Assembly (NCBI GenBank): GCA_944393575.1
Contig: CALYAP010000063.1
Coordinates: 1-49,610, forward strand
Reading direction: 5' to 3'
DNA length: 49,610 nt
From: an uncultured Clostridia bacterium
GTDB taxonomy: Bacteria > Bacillota > Dehalobacteriia > UBA4068
Part shown: positions 18,807-27,944 of the stretch, in pieces
How positions within the stretch are numbered: position 1 is the first letter of the stretch
Layout of the letters: each line of letters begins with the position of its first letter
Translations under genes and position numbers: made by a program
Notes under the pieces: model-generated
Told to the model about the DNA's origin: nothing
The model's database searches: none
The model's input: the letters and a program-made list of their open reading frames with translations, nothing else

Positions 18807-19916
18807 TTACTTAGCGTATATCGTAAGAATAGCCTTGGATATTCTTTCTGCCGCATGTCCGTCGCCGTAAGGATTGATGGCATGAGCCATTTGATTGTAG
18901 GTGTTTTTATCATTCAAAAGGAGTGCTGTTGTCTCATAAACAGTTTGGTAATTATTACCTGCTAACATAGCTGTTCCTGCTTCAATAGCCTCAGGCCGTT
19001 CGGTAACGGTGCGCAATACTAAGACCGGTTTGCCTAAAGATGGAGCTTCTTCCTGTAACCCCCCGCTATCAGTGATAATCAAAGAGGATCGTTTCATAAC
19101 GTGACTAAACGGTAGATAATCCAATGGTTCACAAAAGTGAATTTGTTTATTATTGCCAAAACTAGCGTAGGCTATTTCCCTTACTTTGGGATTTTTATGT
19201 AGAGGAAAAACGATTTCCACATCTTTATTGTGGCAGAGAATATCATTAAGGGCAGTAAAGATTTCTTTCATGGGATTGCCCCAGTTTTCCCGGCGATGGC
19301 AGGTGAGGAGAATAACCCTTTTTTCCCAATCTACATCATCTAACCCCAGACCTTCTAATGAGCAGGGTTTATTGGTAGCCTGTAATAAAGCGTCGATCAC
19401 AGTATTACCGGTGATAAAAATATTTTGCTCTGCGACTCCTTCTGTCTTTAAATTTTTTGCAGCCAAAGGGGTTGGGGCAAAATGGATATCAGCCAGTACT
19501 CCCGTAATCCGGCGGTTGATTTCTTCGGGATATGGTGCATATTTATCGCCACTTCTGAGGCCGGCTTCTACATGCCCGCAAGGAATATGGTGATAATATG
19601 CTGACAACGATGCCGCCATAGTGGTAGTAGTGTCTCCGTGAACAAGCACCAAATCAGGCTTTTCAGCTTCCATAATCGGAGCTAACCCCTGTAATACTGC
19701 GGCTGTAATATCCTCGAGGGTTTGTCCATGCTTCATTAAATTGAGATCATAATCAGGATGGATATCGAATAACTGCAGCACCTGGTCAAGCATTTCACGG
19801 TGCTGAGCAGTTACGGCAACAATACTTTGTATTTGTGGCTGCTGATTGAGAGATTGCAGCAGAGGAGCCATCTTGATCGCTTCAGGACGGGTACCAAAAA
19901 CAGAGAGTGTTTTCAT
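18807..19916 (-). CDS. wecB: UDP-N-acetylglucosamine 2-epimerase
   Basis: This 369-aa enzyme interconverts UDP-GlcNAc and UDP-ManNAc for wall or exopolysaccharide synthesis. Signatures: GTRPEAIKMAPL at the N-terminus, HGDTTTTMA, GHVEAGLRSGD, LTCHRRENWG and ITDSGGLQEEAPSLGKP. The length is normal. A weak SD (AAAGGGAGAAG) precedes the ATG. The order dCMP deaminase - wecB - atp resembles that in other Bacillota, so this location is ancestral, not a polysaccharide cluster. Confidence 0.94.
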   Translation of the reverse strand: MKTLSVFGTRPEAIKMAPLLQSLNQQPQIQSIVAVTAQHREMLDQVLQLFDIHPDYDLNLMKHGQTLEDITAAVLQGLAPIMEAEKPDLVLVHGDTTTTMAASLSAYYHHIPCGHVEAGLRSGDKYAPYPEEINRRITGVLADIHFAPTPLAAKNLKTEGVAEQNIFITGNTVIDALLQATNKPCSLEGLGLDDVDWEKRVILLTCHRRENWGNPMKEIFTALNDILCHNKDVEIVFPLHKNPKVREIAYASFGNNKQIHFCEPLDYLPFSHVMKRSSLIITDSGGLQEEAPSLGKPVLVLRTVTERPEAIEAGTAMLAGNNYQTVYETTALLLNDKNTYNQMAHAINPYGDGHAAERISKAILTIYAK

Positions 19917-19936
19917 AACTTCTCCCTTTGCAATAA

Positions 19937-20389
19937 TTATTTTAGATCACTAAGCTTGATTAATTCCATGCCAGCTTCTTCTGCAAGCGTACAGGCCAGA
20001 TCGTCAGGATAGTCGCCGTCATAAATTACGCGCACTATTCCCGAGGTAACCATTGCTTTTACACAGGTGGTGCAAGGCCTGTCTGTTACATAAATAGTAG
20101 CACCTTCTAGCGGAGTGCCATACCGGGCAGCAAAATTGCAGATATTGGCTTCTGCATGCTGAGCACGGCACATTTCCTGCCTTTGTCCGCTGGGAATACC
20201 CAGCTGCTCACGCAGGCATCCTGTTTCTGTGCAATGTTTTACTCCCGGCAGTGGACCATTATATCCAGTGCCTAGAATCCGGTGCTCTTTAGAGACTGCC
20301 ACTGCTCCAACTTGTCTTCGGATACATGTGGAACGGCTTTTGACCAGATGAGCAATACTCATAAAATAATCATCCCAGCTTTGGCGCAT
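19937..20389 (-). CDS. dCMP deaminase (ComEB-like)
   Basis: This 150-aa zinc enzyme deaminates dCMP to dUMP for dTTP synthesis. Zinc and catalytic residues are His78 and Glu80 in QHAEAN, and Cys106 and Cys109 in PCTTC. The N-terminal part includes CIRRQVGAV and TGYNG, typical of the family. The ATG has GGAGGTAGCCTAT upstream. It lies 5 bp after rpiB and 20 bp before wecB, in one operon. Confidence 0.94.
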   Translation of the reverse strand: MRQSWDDYFMSIAHLVKSRSTCIRRQVGAVAVSKEHRILGTGYNGPLPGVKHCTETGCLREQLGIPSGQRQEMCRAQHAEANICNFAARYGTPLEGATIYVTDRPCTTCVKAMVTSGIVRVIYDGDYPDDLACTLAEEAGMELIKLSDLK

Positions 20390-20394
20390 ATAGG

Positions 20395-20838
20395 CTACCT
20401 CCGTTCTTCGATTTTCTTTATCATATCAAGTCTTGTCTGATGGCGTCCACCGCCGAAATCAGTGTTAAACCAGATATCTACAATGCTTTTCATTTGTGAG
20501 ATAGGGATCACCCTGGCACCCATCACCAGGATATTGGCATCATTATGTTCGCGGCTAGCTTCAGCGGTAAAGTCATTGTGACATAAGGCTGCACGGATGC
20601 CAGGAAATTTATTGGCCACAATGCTCATGCCGATGCCTGTACCACAGATTAAAACACCCCGGTCAACTTCGCCATTAACTACCGCTTCAGCCACAGCTTT
20701 ACCATAGATTGGATAATGAACGCTTTCAGTAGAAAAGCAACCTTTATCCTCTACAGAGAAGCCCTTGTCCAGCAGATATTGTTTGATTTCTTCTTTTGCC
20801 TCATAAGCAGCATGATCACAGCCTATTGCTACCTTCAT
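20395..20838 (-). CDS. rpiB: ribose 5-phosphate isomerase B
   Basis: This 147-aa LacA/RpiB-family sugar-phosphate isomerase interconverts ribose 5-phosphate and ribulose 5-phosphate. MKVAIGCDHAAYEAK, the active-site loop ICGTGIGMSIVANK with the catalytic Cys, and the C-terminal RHQTRL are typical. I place the start at the ATG at 20838 with AAGGAG 9 nt upstream; an in-frame GTG two codons earlier is less likely. In an operon with alr (21 bp upstream gap) and dCMP deaminase. Confidence 0.94.
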   Translation of the reverse strand: MKVAIGCDHAAYEAKEEIKQYLLDKGFSVEDKGCFSTESVHYPIYGKAVAEAVVNGEVDRGVLICGTGIGMSIVANKFPGIRAALCHNDFTAEASREHNDANILVMGARVIPISQMKSIVDIWFNTDFGGGRHQTRLDMIKKIEERR

Positions 20839-20865
20839 TATCACGCACTCCTTCTTGATTTCGTC

Positions 20866-22017
20866 TTATCGGTTTTGCAAATAAACTTTAGGTAAACGTG
20901 TTCCGAGAAGGCATAACACCTCATAATTTATTGTCCCCATTTTTTCTGCTAGTTCATCTGCTGTGATGCTATCTTTTCCATCTGTTCCTAAAATGGTGAC
21001 AATACTTCCTTCATGTAAGGGCGTTGATGGCCTGATATCTGTTACATCAATCATGATATGATCCATGCAGACCCTGCCAACGATAGGTGCCCGTTGTCCA
21101 TTTACCAAAACATATCCATTGTTGCTAAATAGCCTTGAGAATCCATCGGCATAACCAAGGGGAATAGTGGCGATAGTGCTTTCTCTAGTTGCTTGCCAAG
21201 TGCAGCCATAACCGACGAAAGTATCAGCAGGCACAGTCATCAGTCGGGCAATCTCAGCCTTCACGGACATGACCGGAGACAGATTCGGTGGATATTTAAC
21301 TTCCGGCGAGGGGCGGCACCCATAAAGGATGATCCCTGGCCGTGACAATTCATAGTTGTACTGGGGCATATCCAAAATAGCCGCTGAATTAGCTATATGG
21401 CGTATAGGGAAGTTAACTCCTTTTTGTCCGCATAATTTGAGAAAGGTGCGGAAATTTTGATCCTGATATTCACTAAAGCTTTTATCAGCAAAATCTGCAG
21501 CAGCAAAATGGCTGAAGACCCCTTCTAATCTAAGTCCTGGCAGTTGACTAATGGTTGCTATTTGTTCTGCTGCTTGTTCACTGACTGGAAAACCCAGCCT
21601 AGTGAAACCGGTATCTACTTTGATATGAACCGTTGCATCACGGCCTGATTTAACTGCTGCAGCAGAAATATCAACGGCCTGAGATAGTTCATAGACAGTA
21701 AAAATGATATCATATTCTAGTGCTGCAGGATATTGACGGGGAGGTAAATAACCCAAACAATGTATCGGTGTGGTAACACCGGTTTCCCGCAATTGCACAC
21801 CTTCTTCCAAAGTCGCTACTGCGAAGCGGTCTGCACCGGCTTCCACCAGTGCTGGTGCACAACGGACACAACCATGGCCATAAGCATCGGCCTTGACTAC
21901 TGGCATCAGCAGGGTTTTAGAGCCGGTCAACTGCCTGATGCTATGTAAATTGTGCTGTAGTTGATCAAGATCTATCTCTATCCAAGCTCCACGAAGGGGC
22001 AGTTTATCTTTGTGCAT
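20866..22017 (-). CDS. alr: alanine racemase
   Basis: This 383-aa PLP enzyme makes D-alanine for peptidoglycan. PLP-binding Lys42 lies in PVVKADAYGHG, and the second catalytic base is the Tyr in TFVGYGCTW. The C-terminal beta-domain contains GRVCMDHIMIDVTD. The length is normal. AGGAGGCAATATG gives a good SD. A hairpin with a weak U-tract (22050-22071) separates it from nnrED upstream. Confidence 0.95.
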   Translation of the reverse strand: MHKDKLPLRGAWIEIDLDQLQHNLHSIRQLTGSKTLLMPVVKADAYGHGCVRCAPALVEAGADRFAVATLEEGVQLRETGVTTPIHCLGYLPPRQYPAALEYDIIFTVYELSQAVDISAAAVKSGRDATVHIKVDTGFTRLGFPVSEQAAEQIATISQLPGLRLEGVFSHFAAADFADKSFSEYQDQNFRTFLKLCGQKGVNFPIRHIANSAAILDMPQYNYELSRPGIILYGCRPSPEVKYPPNLSPVMSVKAEIARLMTVPADTFVGYGCTWQATRESTIATIPLGYADGFSRLFSNNGYVLVNGQRAPIVGRVCMDHIMIDVTDIRPSTPLHEGSIVTILGTDGKDSITADELAEKMGTINYEVLCLLGTRLPKVYLQNR

Positions 22018-22039
22018 ATTGCCTCCTATGTTAGAACTT

Positions 22040-22071
22040 TAATAAAACACGGGCGGTTATAAAGCCGCCCG
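22040..22071 (-). terminator. hairpin with weak U-tract between nnrED and alr
   Basis: On the minus strand CGGGCGG and CCGCCCG (22065-22071 and 22050-22056) form a 7-bp GC stem followed by TGTTTTATT. It could be a terminator or attenuator; the alr SD begins just downstream. Confidence 0.55.
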
Positions 22072-22145
22072 GTTGTGGCTATATGGCTAAAAGTGATGCC
22101 GGGAAAATAAATCTTGGGATTGCCGCATCATTAATATGTCTTTCA

Positions 22146-23690
22146 TTAACGGTTGATAGCATTCAGCGCTGCTGGAACAGCTGCTGCAATATCGCCAGCT
22201 AATAAACCGGCAATACCACTTTGGCTAGTAGCGATATCGCCTGCTTTTCCGTGGATCCATACCGCGCAGGCAGCAGCAACTGCAGGTACCATTCCTTGGG
22301 CGAGCAAAGTAGCGATCATTCCTGCTAAGACATCACCAGAACCACCAGTCGCCATACCCGGATTACCAGTGTTATTGATAAAGATGCGCCCTTCTGGAGT
22401 AGCTATAACGGTGCCAGCACCTTTAAGGACTACAACAACATCAGTTTGTTTAGCAAAGCTTTCGGCTACAGTAACCCTGTTGCTTTGGACGTCAGAGATA
22501 TTGACTCCCAATAGTTTGGCCATCTCACCAGGATGGGGAGTGATGACCAGCGGTACATTTGATTTTTTCAACAAACGTAGATATCCGCAGACTGCGAACA
22601 AGGCGTCAGCATCAAGTACTGCTGGTACGGTTAGCTGAGGCAAAAATTCACGGATCATTTGCAGAGTCTTTTCATCTCGGCCTAAACCAGGACCAATCAC
22701 CCAAGCGTCTGCAGGGAAAGAAGACATTTTATCAATATTATCAGCATCTACACTGCCGATTTCATTATCAGTGGTATCCATAATCATGGCTTCTGGCAGT
22801 TGGGCGGTAAAAGAGGCCCTGGCTGCTGATGGCAGCGCCGCAGTCAGTTTGCCAGCCCCCATTTTTAAAGCTCCTTTAGCTGCCAAAATCGCAGCCCCAG
22901 GCATCTCTTTGGAACCAGCGAAGACGCCAACATGACCAAAATCACCTTTATAAGCTTCAAGCTCTCTAGGTGCCAACCAGCGTCTGCAAAACTCTTCATC
23001 GATCAGCTCACGCCTGCTACCAAGGTTTTCTTCTACCTGCATAGGTAAAGAGATATCAGCTACTATCAGCTCACCAACAAATTGCCGTGCAGCTGGTAGC
23101 ACCAGCCCCATTTTGCAGAAACCAAAAGTAACAGTGGCAGCGGCTTTAACTGCTGCTCCTAATGGTTGTCCGGTAGATGCCGAAAGCCCAGATGGAATAT
23201 CACAGGCGATCACCGGAGTATTGCTTTCATTGAGCATATTGATTACTTCCAGTGCAATATCCTGAACATTATCCCTCATGCCAGTGCCAAAAATGGCATC
23301 AATTGCCAGATCAGAGCTCCATAGAGCCATTCTGGCTACATTAAGCCGATTTCCTTCCAGAAGCTGGAAACCGGTAATACCCATATTGGTAATAATATTA
23401 TAATTGAGTAGTGCATCACCACGGAATACTTCTGGATCTGCTAAAAAATATAATCTAACTTCGCAGCCGCGATTATAAAGATGGCGAGCAGCGACTAGGC
23501 CATCACCACCATTGTTGCCACCACCGCAAAAAATGGCTATTTTTTTGCCAGCTAGAGTGCCAAGCATTTTTTCTGCCTGTCTGGCTAGAGCCTGACCAGC
23601 GTTTTCCATCAGGACCGCACCAGGGATTCCATATTCATTGATAGCAGAACTATCTGCTAGACGCATTTCTTCTGCAGTAACCAAACGCAT
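22146..23690 (-). CDS. nnr: bifunctional NAD(P)H-hydrate epimerase / ADP-dependent dehydratase
   Basis: The 514-aa fusion repairs damaged NAD(P)H hydrates. The N-terminal YjeF_N domain (about 1-215) has GGGNNGGDGLVAARHL and the catalytic AIFGTGMR region. The C-terminal ribokinase-like domain (about 230-514) has GHVGVFAGSKEMPGAA, GPGLGRDE, VITPHPGEMAKLL and GGSGDVLAGMIA. The length is standard for the fused Nnr enzyme. AGGAGGTACAGTTTT precedes the ATG. It is the first gene of the long minus-strand run towards atp. Confidence 0.95.
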   Translation of the reverse strand: MRLVTAEEMRLADSSAINEYGIPGAVLMENAGQALARQAEKMLGTLAGKKIAIFCGGGNNGGDGLVAARHLYNRGCEVRLYFLADPEVFRGDALLNYNIITNMGITGFQLLEGNRLNVARMALWSSDLAIDAIFGTGMRDNVQDIALEVINMLNESNTPVIACDIPSGLSASTGQPLGAAVKAAATVTFGFCKMGLVLPAARQFVGELIVADISLPMQVEENLGSRRELIDEEFCRRWLAPRELEAYKGDFGHVGVFAGSKEMPGAAILAAKGALKMGAGKLTAALPSAARASFTAQLPEAMIMDTTDNEIGSVDADNIDKMSSFPADAWVIGPGLGRDEKTLQMIREFLPQLTVPAVLDADALFAVCGYLRLLKKSNVPLVITPHPGEMAKLLGVNISDVQSNRVTVAESFAKQTDVVVVLKGAGTVIATPEGRIFINNTGNPGMATGGSGDVLAGMIATLLAQGMVPAVAAACAVWIHGKAGDIATSQSGIAGLLAGDIAAAVPAALNAINR

Positions 23691-23827
23691 AAAACTGTAC
23701 CTCCTTAAGCGTTTACCAAATATATAAAAATTCTCTTTTATCCTTCTATTTCCTGCCCATTTATCTAGTTATGTTGAGCGTACCATAGCTTTGGGTGTTA
23801 TGGTCAGTCTTTTTCTATCATCATGCT

Positions 23828-24559
23828 TTAGCTACAGTTGGCTATTAGTTTAGGACAAAAACCTATTCTATCCATACTCATATTAGTAAAAGATATGCCG
23901 TAAACCGTTCCTTCAAAGGCAGATGATTTATCACCATGCAGGTGTCCATAAATACAATGCTGTACTGGATATTGGCGCAACAGATCTAAAAAACCGCTGC
24001 CAGCTTGTGGATGATAAAAAGGGGGGTAATGCAGCATAACGATGATTGGTTTGGATAACTTAGCGGCAGCTTCCAGAGCAAAACCTAAACGTAATAGCTC
24101 ACGGTCATAGATTTTGCGATCTTCGCTTTCCTTAAAATCATTGCGACCGGGAATAGTCCAGCCTCTGGTGGCACAAACGGCAAAGTCACCAACTTCGGTT
24201 GCATCATGTTGTAGGGGATAAATGCTAGGTGGCAACGCAGTACGCAGTTTGCCGATGCCATTCCACCAGTAGTCGTGATTGCCGCGGCTGATGATTTTTT
24301 TCCCTGGCAGGGCAGATAGGAAATCAAAATCAAATTTAGCTTCATCCACAGTCATAGCCCAAGAAATATCCCCAGGTATTAAAACAACATCCTGCGCGGT
24401 AACTTTTTCCTGCCAATTACTAGTCAGACGGCTTAATGCGTCATCCCATCTGGCGCCAAAGACGTTCATGGGTTTGTACAATGGCGTTAGATCAGGAGCC
24501 TCTTTGTTAAAAGGGGCCGCTAAAGAAAGATGAAGATCTGAGATTGCAAAAATGTTCAT
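23828..24559 (-). CDS. calcineurin-like metallophosphoesterase
   Basis: This 243-aa protein has the metallophosphoesterase metal motifs in order: DLHLS (N-terminal), GDISW, GNHDYWW, and the C-terminal HYPPF and YGHLHG. Such proteins hydrolyse phosphoesters with two metal ions; the substrate is unknown. The start at 24559 (MNIFAISD) has GAGG 6 nt upstream, and the ATG at 24571 has none. Divergent from the DUF378 gene. Confidence 0.88.
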   Translation of the reverse strand: MNIFAISDLHLSLAAPFNKEAPDLTPLYKPMNVFGARWDDALSRLTSNWQEKVTAQDVVLIPGDISWAMTVDEAKFDFDFLSALPGKKIISRGNHDYWWNGIGKLRTALPPSIYPLQHDATEVGDFAVCATRGWTIPGRNDFKESEDRKIYDRELLRLGFALEAAAKLSKPIIVMLHYPPFYHPQAGSGFLDLLRQYPVQHCIYGHLHGDKSSAFEGTVYGISFTNMSMDRIGFCPKLIANCS

Positions 24560-24585
24560 CCTTGACCTCATTTTAATATGATGAC

Positions 24586-24599
24586 CCAGATATATCTGG
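24586..24599. repeat. 14-bp perfect palindrome in a divergent intergenic region
   Basis: CCAGATATATCTGG lies between the divergent metallophosphoesterase and DUF378 genes, 27 bp upstream of the metallophosphoesterase start. It could be an operator; nothing identifies its binder. Confidence 0.4.
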
Positions 24600-24698
24600 A
24601 GCCCATATATTTATCTTTTTTTATGTATAATTTCCCAATTAATGATAATAATAACAACAGTTCAAGCAAAATCTTGATAATCAATAGGAGGCTTATTT

Positions 24699-24920
24699 AT
24701 GACTAAAATGACAGGTTGGGATAAATTTATTCTGGCATTGATCATCATTGGTGCATTGAACTGGGGGTTGATTGGCTTTTTCCAGTTTGACTTAGTTGCA
24801 GCTATTTTTGGCGGTCAGCTCACAGCTGTAAGCCGTATTATCTACGCAATCGTTGGTCTCTCGGGTATCTGGGCTCTCACCCTGCTGTTCCGCAGAAGAC
24901 GCCATGTTGAAGAAGCGTAG
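24699..24920 (+). CDS. DUF378 (YuzA-like) small membrane protein
   Basis: The 73-aa protein has two membrane helices: GWDKFILALIIIGALNWGLI with the typical NWG motif, and SRIIYAIVGLSGIWALTLLF. It matches DUF378, a family common in Bacillota with no known function. A near-perfect SD AATAGGAGG lies 8-9 nt upstream. It stands alone before a strong terminator. Confidence 0.88.
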   Translation: MTKMTGWDKFILALIIIGALNWGLIGFFQFDLVAAIFGGQLTAVSRIIYAIVGLSGIWALTLLFRRRRHVEEA

Positions 24921-24951
24921 GGTCTTTGTTGTATAAAAAGGATAATGCATT

Positions 24952-25001
24952 AAGGTCAGACGCTGGTAGCCTTGAGGCTATGGCGTCTGACCTTTGTTAT
25001 C
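24952..25001 (+). terminator. strong intrinsic terminator after the DUF378 gene
   Basis: AAGGTCAGACGC (24952-24963) pairs with GCGTCTGACCTT (24983-24994), with an inner TAGCC TTGA GGCTA stem. It is followed by TGTTAT. Confidence 0.85.
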
Positions 25002-25083
25002 CCCAAAGACATTAAAAAATTATATCATAGAGCAATATCTCTGGGCAAGCTTCATCTTTGTTATCAATATACATATATCCTTA

Positions 25084-25800
25084 TTACTCAGCTTTGAGAA
25101 TATCCTTTTGTAATTTGCGGATAATCCTTTTTTCCAGCCTAGAAATATAAGATTGTGATATTCCTAGCATATCTGCTACTTCTTTTTGTGTTTTTTCTTC
25201 CTGGCCGAATAGTCCAAAACGAGTCTGCATGATAATTTTTTCTCTTTGGGTCAGTTTACCTACAGATGCGTATAGTAATTTGCGTTCCAGTTCTCCTTCT
25301 AATGATTTATAGATAATATCGTTATCTGTCCCCAAAATATCAGATAAAAGCAGTTCATTGCCATCCCAATCAATATTGAGTGGTTCATCGAAGCTGACTT
25401 CAGAGCGGATTTTGCTATAGCGGCGCAAATACATTAGTATTTCATTCTCGATACAGCGGCTGGCATAAGTCGCAAGTTTGATTTTCTTAGAAGAATCAAA
25501 GGTGTTGACTGCTTTGATGAGGCCAATCGCACCGATGCTGATTAGGTCCTCGATGCCTACACCACTATTTTCAAATTTTTTAGCGATATAAACCACTAGC
25601 CGAAGATTATGTTCGATCAGAGTTTGCCTGGCTTCCATATCTTTTTCAGTCAAACGGTCGATGAGTTCTTTCTCTTCTTGAGGCGGAAGAGGCGGCGGTA
25701 GAATATCGCTGCCGCCAATATAGTGTATCCTGCGGCCAATTTGTAACTTTGCTAATAATTTAAGCATATGTACATATAAATCATTAATGGTGTTCTTCAT
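25084..25800 (-). CDS. sigE: RNA polymerase sporulation sigma factor sigma-E (pro form)
   Basis: This 238-aa sigma-70 family factor drives early mother-cell transcription in sporulation. [14 protein letters not shown]-like region 2, [22 protein letters not shown] (2.3/2.4), [20 protein letters not shown] and the C-terminal helix-turn-helix [22 protein letters not shown] closely match known sigma-E. The first about 28 residues form an amphipathic pro-sequence before HYIGG, as in pro-sigma-E. Its ATG overlaps the spoIIGA stop by 4 bp. Confidence 0.96.
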   Translation of the reverse strand: MKNTINDLYVHMLKLLAKLQIGRRIHYIGGSDILPPPLPPQEEKELIDRLTEKDMEARQTLIEHNLRLVVYIAKKFENSGVGIEDLISIGAIGLIKAVNTFDSSKKIKLATYASRCIENEILMYLRRYSKIRSEVSFDEPLNIDWDGNELLLSDILGTDNDIIYKSLEGELERKLLYASVGKLTQREKIIMQTRFGLFGQEEKTQKEVADMLGISQSYISRLEKRIIRKLQKDILKAE

Positions 25801-26723
25801 GCGCAGGATGCCTCCTTGTATTTTTCTCCACCGTTTAGTATTTCTGGGTTGAGTACAGCTTGATATCCATTCCCCAGCGGCTCTGCTGAAATACAGATCA
25901 TCACTTGATTAGTTTGCCGTTTGCTTTGTCCTTCCAGAATTAGCATATCTGGTTTAAACCCTAATAGCAGTCCGTTTTGCTTGCCGATGCTGGCAAAAGG
26001 TATTAGTCGCATCCTTTTGAGCCATCCATCAGTATTATGCGATGATATTTCATGCAAGACCGTCTCGGGTGAATCATGGCCAAATTTTTCGAAAGCCTGG
26101 CGAAGATATTCTGGCATGATGATGCGTAATGCTTGATAGTCTGCTACCAATACCGGCAATCCGCTTAATGGTTCGCGCAGGTCATTGCCGGTGTCCAAGA
26201 GCGCTGGCATTTGACAGCTGCGTCCATTGACCAGTATTTTGATTCTCAGCTGAAAGTCCTCTTTATGCCAATTTTTTTTGAGCGCCGACCAACCCCTTCT
26301 GCCCAGTATAACAGCAATGAAGAGTGCGAAGAGTAGAGAACCAGCCTGCAATGTTTGCATCGGGGCAAACACGATACCGTTTTGTTCAAGCAGCCGGGAT
26401 CCTGCTAATGCAGCCCCTGCCATCGCGAAAGCTGTTAGATAAAAGACACCTGCTAAACGAAGAAAGCTTTTAGGCTCATCCCACCGGTATGCGATGCGCA
26501 ATAGCAGTAGGGAGATAACGAACATGCAAAAGGGATGTGCCATCCAGGTGAGGGCAGGGATAACGACAGTCAAGCCATAAAAGGCTCCAATCACTGAGGC
26601 TGCTAGGATGCGTAAAAGTGATATCTGCCGGCGTAGAATTTTGCCTGCTGTCCAGAGCAGGAAGAAATCACAAAAGAAATTAAGCGCGAGGAGGATATCT
26701 GCATATACTATGTAATGATTCAT
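25797..26723 (-). CDS. spoIIGA: sporulation sigma-E factor-processing peptidase SpoIIGA
   Basis: This 308-aa membrane aspartyl protease cleaves pro-sigma-E. Five membrane helices occupy about residues 1-145, and a cytoplasmic protease domain carries [11 protein letters not shown] with the catalytic Asp177. The length matches the Bacillus protein. GGAGGATAGGGA precedes the ATG. The gene is directly upstream of and coupled to sigE, the arrangement that identifies it even where the sequence is divergent. Confidence 0.93.
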   Translation of the reverse strand: MNHYIVYADILLALNFFCDFFLLWTAGKILRRQISLLRILAASVIGAFYGLTVVIPALTWMAHPFCMFVISLLLLRIAYRWDEPKSFLRLAGVFYLTAFAMAGAALAGSRLLEQNGIVFAPMQTLQAGSLLFALFIAVILGRRGWSALKKNWHKEDFQLRIKILVNGRSCQMPALLDTGNDLREPLSGLPVLVADYQALRIIMPEYLRQAFEKFGHDSPETVLHEISSHNTDGWLKRMRLIPFASIGKQNGLLLGFKPDMLILEGQSKRQTNQVMICISAEPLGNGYQAVLNPEILNGGEKYKEASCA

Positions 26724-26860
26724 TCCCTATCCTCCGCAATAGAATGATAATTTAATATTATGCTCACTCTTTTCGTCTTAGTACGGAAACAACTATCTTA
26801 TCTGTCCGTCGGCTGGATTATGCCTCTATTTTATCTCATTAGAAACGAATAATATGTTGA

Positions 26861-26890
26861 TATGGAGGAGGTTTTTAAACCTCCTCCATA
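26861..26890. terminator. long perfect hairpin at the end of the SASP-like gene
   Basis: TATGGAGGAGGTTT and its exact complement form a 14-bp stem (26861-26874 / 26877-26890) with a 2-nt spacer. The SASP-like stop codon lies inside it. Neither strand has a strong T-run, so it may act as an mRNA end stabiliser. Confidence 0.55.
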
Positions 26891-27132
26891 CTATTTTCTT
26901 CCTTGTTTCTCTCAATATTTGCTGTTTCTTTATTCATTTGCGCTAATGCTTTTTTACGTGCAGAAAAGATCCCTCCTAAACGGCCGCTTTCTTCTGCTGA
27001 TAGACCAGCCCATCCTTCTGCCGCTACTTTGGGCCAAAGGCCGATCTCTTTAGCTATTTCTACTTTTAATTCTTCCCAATCATCAGGTCTTTTTTTAATG
27101 CGGCTTTTGCGAGAACGTTTAATTTTTTCCAT
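26875..27132 (-). CDS. divergent alpha/beta-type small acid-soluble spore protein (SASP-like)
   Basis: The 85-aa protein has a Lys/Arg-rich head (residues 1-17) and then WEELKVEIAKEIGL, which matches the conserved LKYEIAQEFGV helix of alpha/beta SASPs, including the GPR protease site pattern V-E-I-A. GRLGGIF (about 51-57) stands for the second SASP helix, GSVGGEI. A 24-residue charged tail follows. Classical SASPs are 60-75 residues. They coat spore DNA against UV. The gene has GAGGTGA 8 nt upstream and ends inside a perfect hairpin. Homology is by motif only. Confidence 0.7.
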   Translation of the reverse strand: MEKIKRSRKSRIKKRPDDWEELKVEIAKEIGLWPKVAAEGWAGLSAEESGRLGGIFSARKKALAQMNKETANIERNKEENSMEEV

Positions 27133-27283
27133 AAAAAATCACCTCAGGAATGTTTATTGGCCAACTAGCTATGGCGTTGATTAGCTGATCTTGATCCAGT
27201 TAACGCGTAGGTACTGTTGACAACTAGTATATCCGAGGTGAGGATTTTTAACCGTATGAATTATGATATTTTTAGTTTGTTTT

Positions 27284-27925
27284 TTATGAATAGGGCTCTT
27301 CAATAAATACTTGTTCGCCTAATTCATCAATGCGGGTAGTTCCGTTGCTAAGGTTTGTTAAATTAGTTGTTGCCTTAGTAATGAGCTGATCACTGATTGC
27401 GGCAATAATGCCGATCTGTTCCCCATATATTTTGTCTATGATCTCAATTCCTGGTTGGTTGAGTACTATTTCTGTCTTGCTAAGATAAGGATAGCTGCAG
27501 GTGATAGCGTACTTTTGGGCAGGGAGCTTTTTTATTACTGCTGCTTCATCTATAGCTAGTTGGGCTGCTTTGCCATAAGCCCGCGTAAGTCCGCCTGATC
27601 CTAATAGAATACCGCCAAAGTAGCGGGTTACGACGATCATGATGTTTTGCAGTCCGGATTTTTTGATCGCTTCTAAAACAGGACGCCCGCCGGTGCCAGC
27701 AGGCTCGCCATCATCAGAACTACGCATAAATTCGTTATCAGCGCCTATTACCCAGGCATAAACGTTATGCCTAGCAGCCCGATGCTTAGTTCTGATTGCT
27801 GCCAGTTGATCTTGTGCTTCTTGTTCATTATTGACAGGAAAGGCCTGACCAATAAAGCGGGATTTTTTTTCAATCAGTTCTGCAGTTGTAGCGGTGGCAA
27901 TAGTTATTAGTGGCTGCTTTTCCAT
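27284..27925 (-). CDS. yigZ: YigZ/IMPACT-family protein
   Basis: The 213-aa protein has the UPF0029 N-terminal domain (EKKSRFIGQAFPV, AARHNVYAWVIG, SSDDGEPAGTGGRPVLEAI, VVTRYFGGILLGSGGLTRAYGKAA) and a C-terminal DUF1949 ferredoxin-like domain. IMPACT relatives influence translation control; the bacterial role is not settled. The length is standard. It follows trmL after 19 bp, in a probable two-gene unit. Confidence 0.93.
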   Translation of the reverse strand: MEKQPLITIATATTAELIEKKSRFIGQAFPVNNEQEAQDQLAAIRTKHRAARHNVYAWVIGADNEFMRSSDDGEPAGTGGRPVLEAIKKSGLQNIMIVVTRYFGGILLGSGGLTRAYGKAAQLAIDEAAVIKKLPAQKYAITCSYPYLSKTEIVLNQPGIEIIDKIYGEQIGIIAAISDQLITKATTNLTNLSNGTTRIDELGEQVFIEEPYS

Positions 27926-27944
27926 ACTTTTCCTTTTATCTTAA

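Noticed and set aside
22153-22638. 161-codon plus-strand frame over nnrED
   Set aside because: Shadow of the GC-rich Ala/Gly codons of the real gene on the other strand.
26875-27132. DNA-binding regulator because of the basic N-terminus
   Set aside because: The VEIAKEIG and GRLGG blocks fit alpha/beta SASPs better, and no helix-turn-helix is visible.
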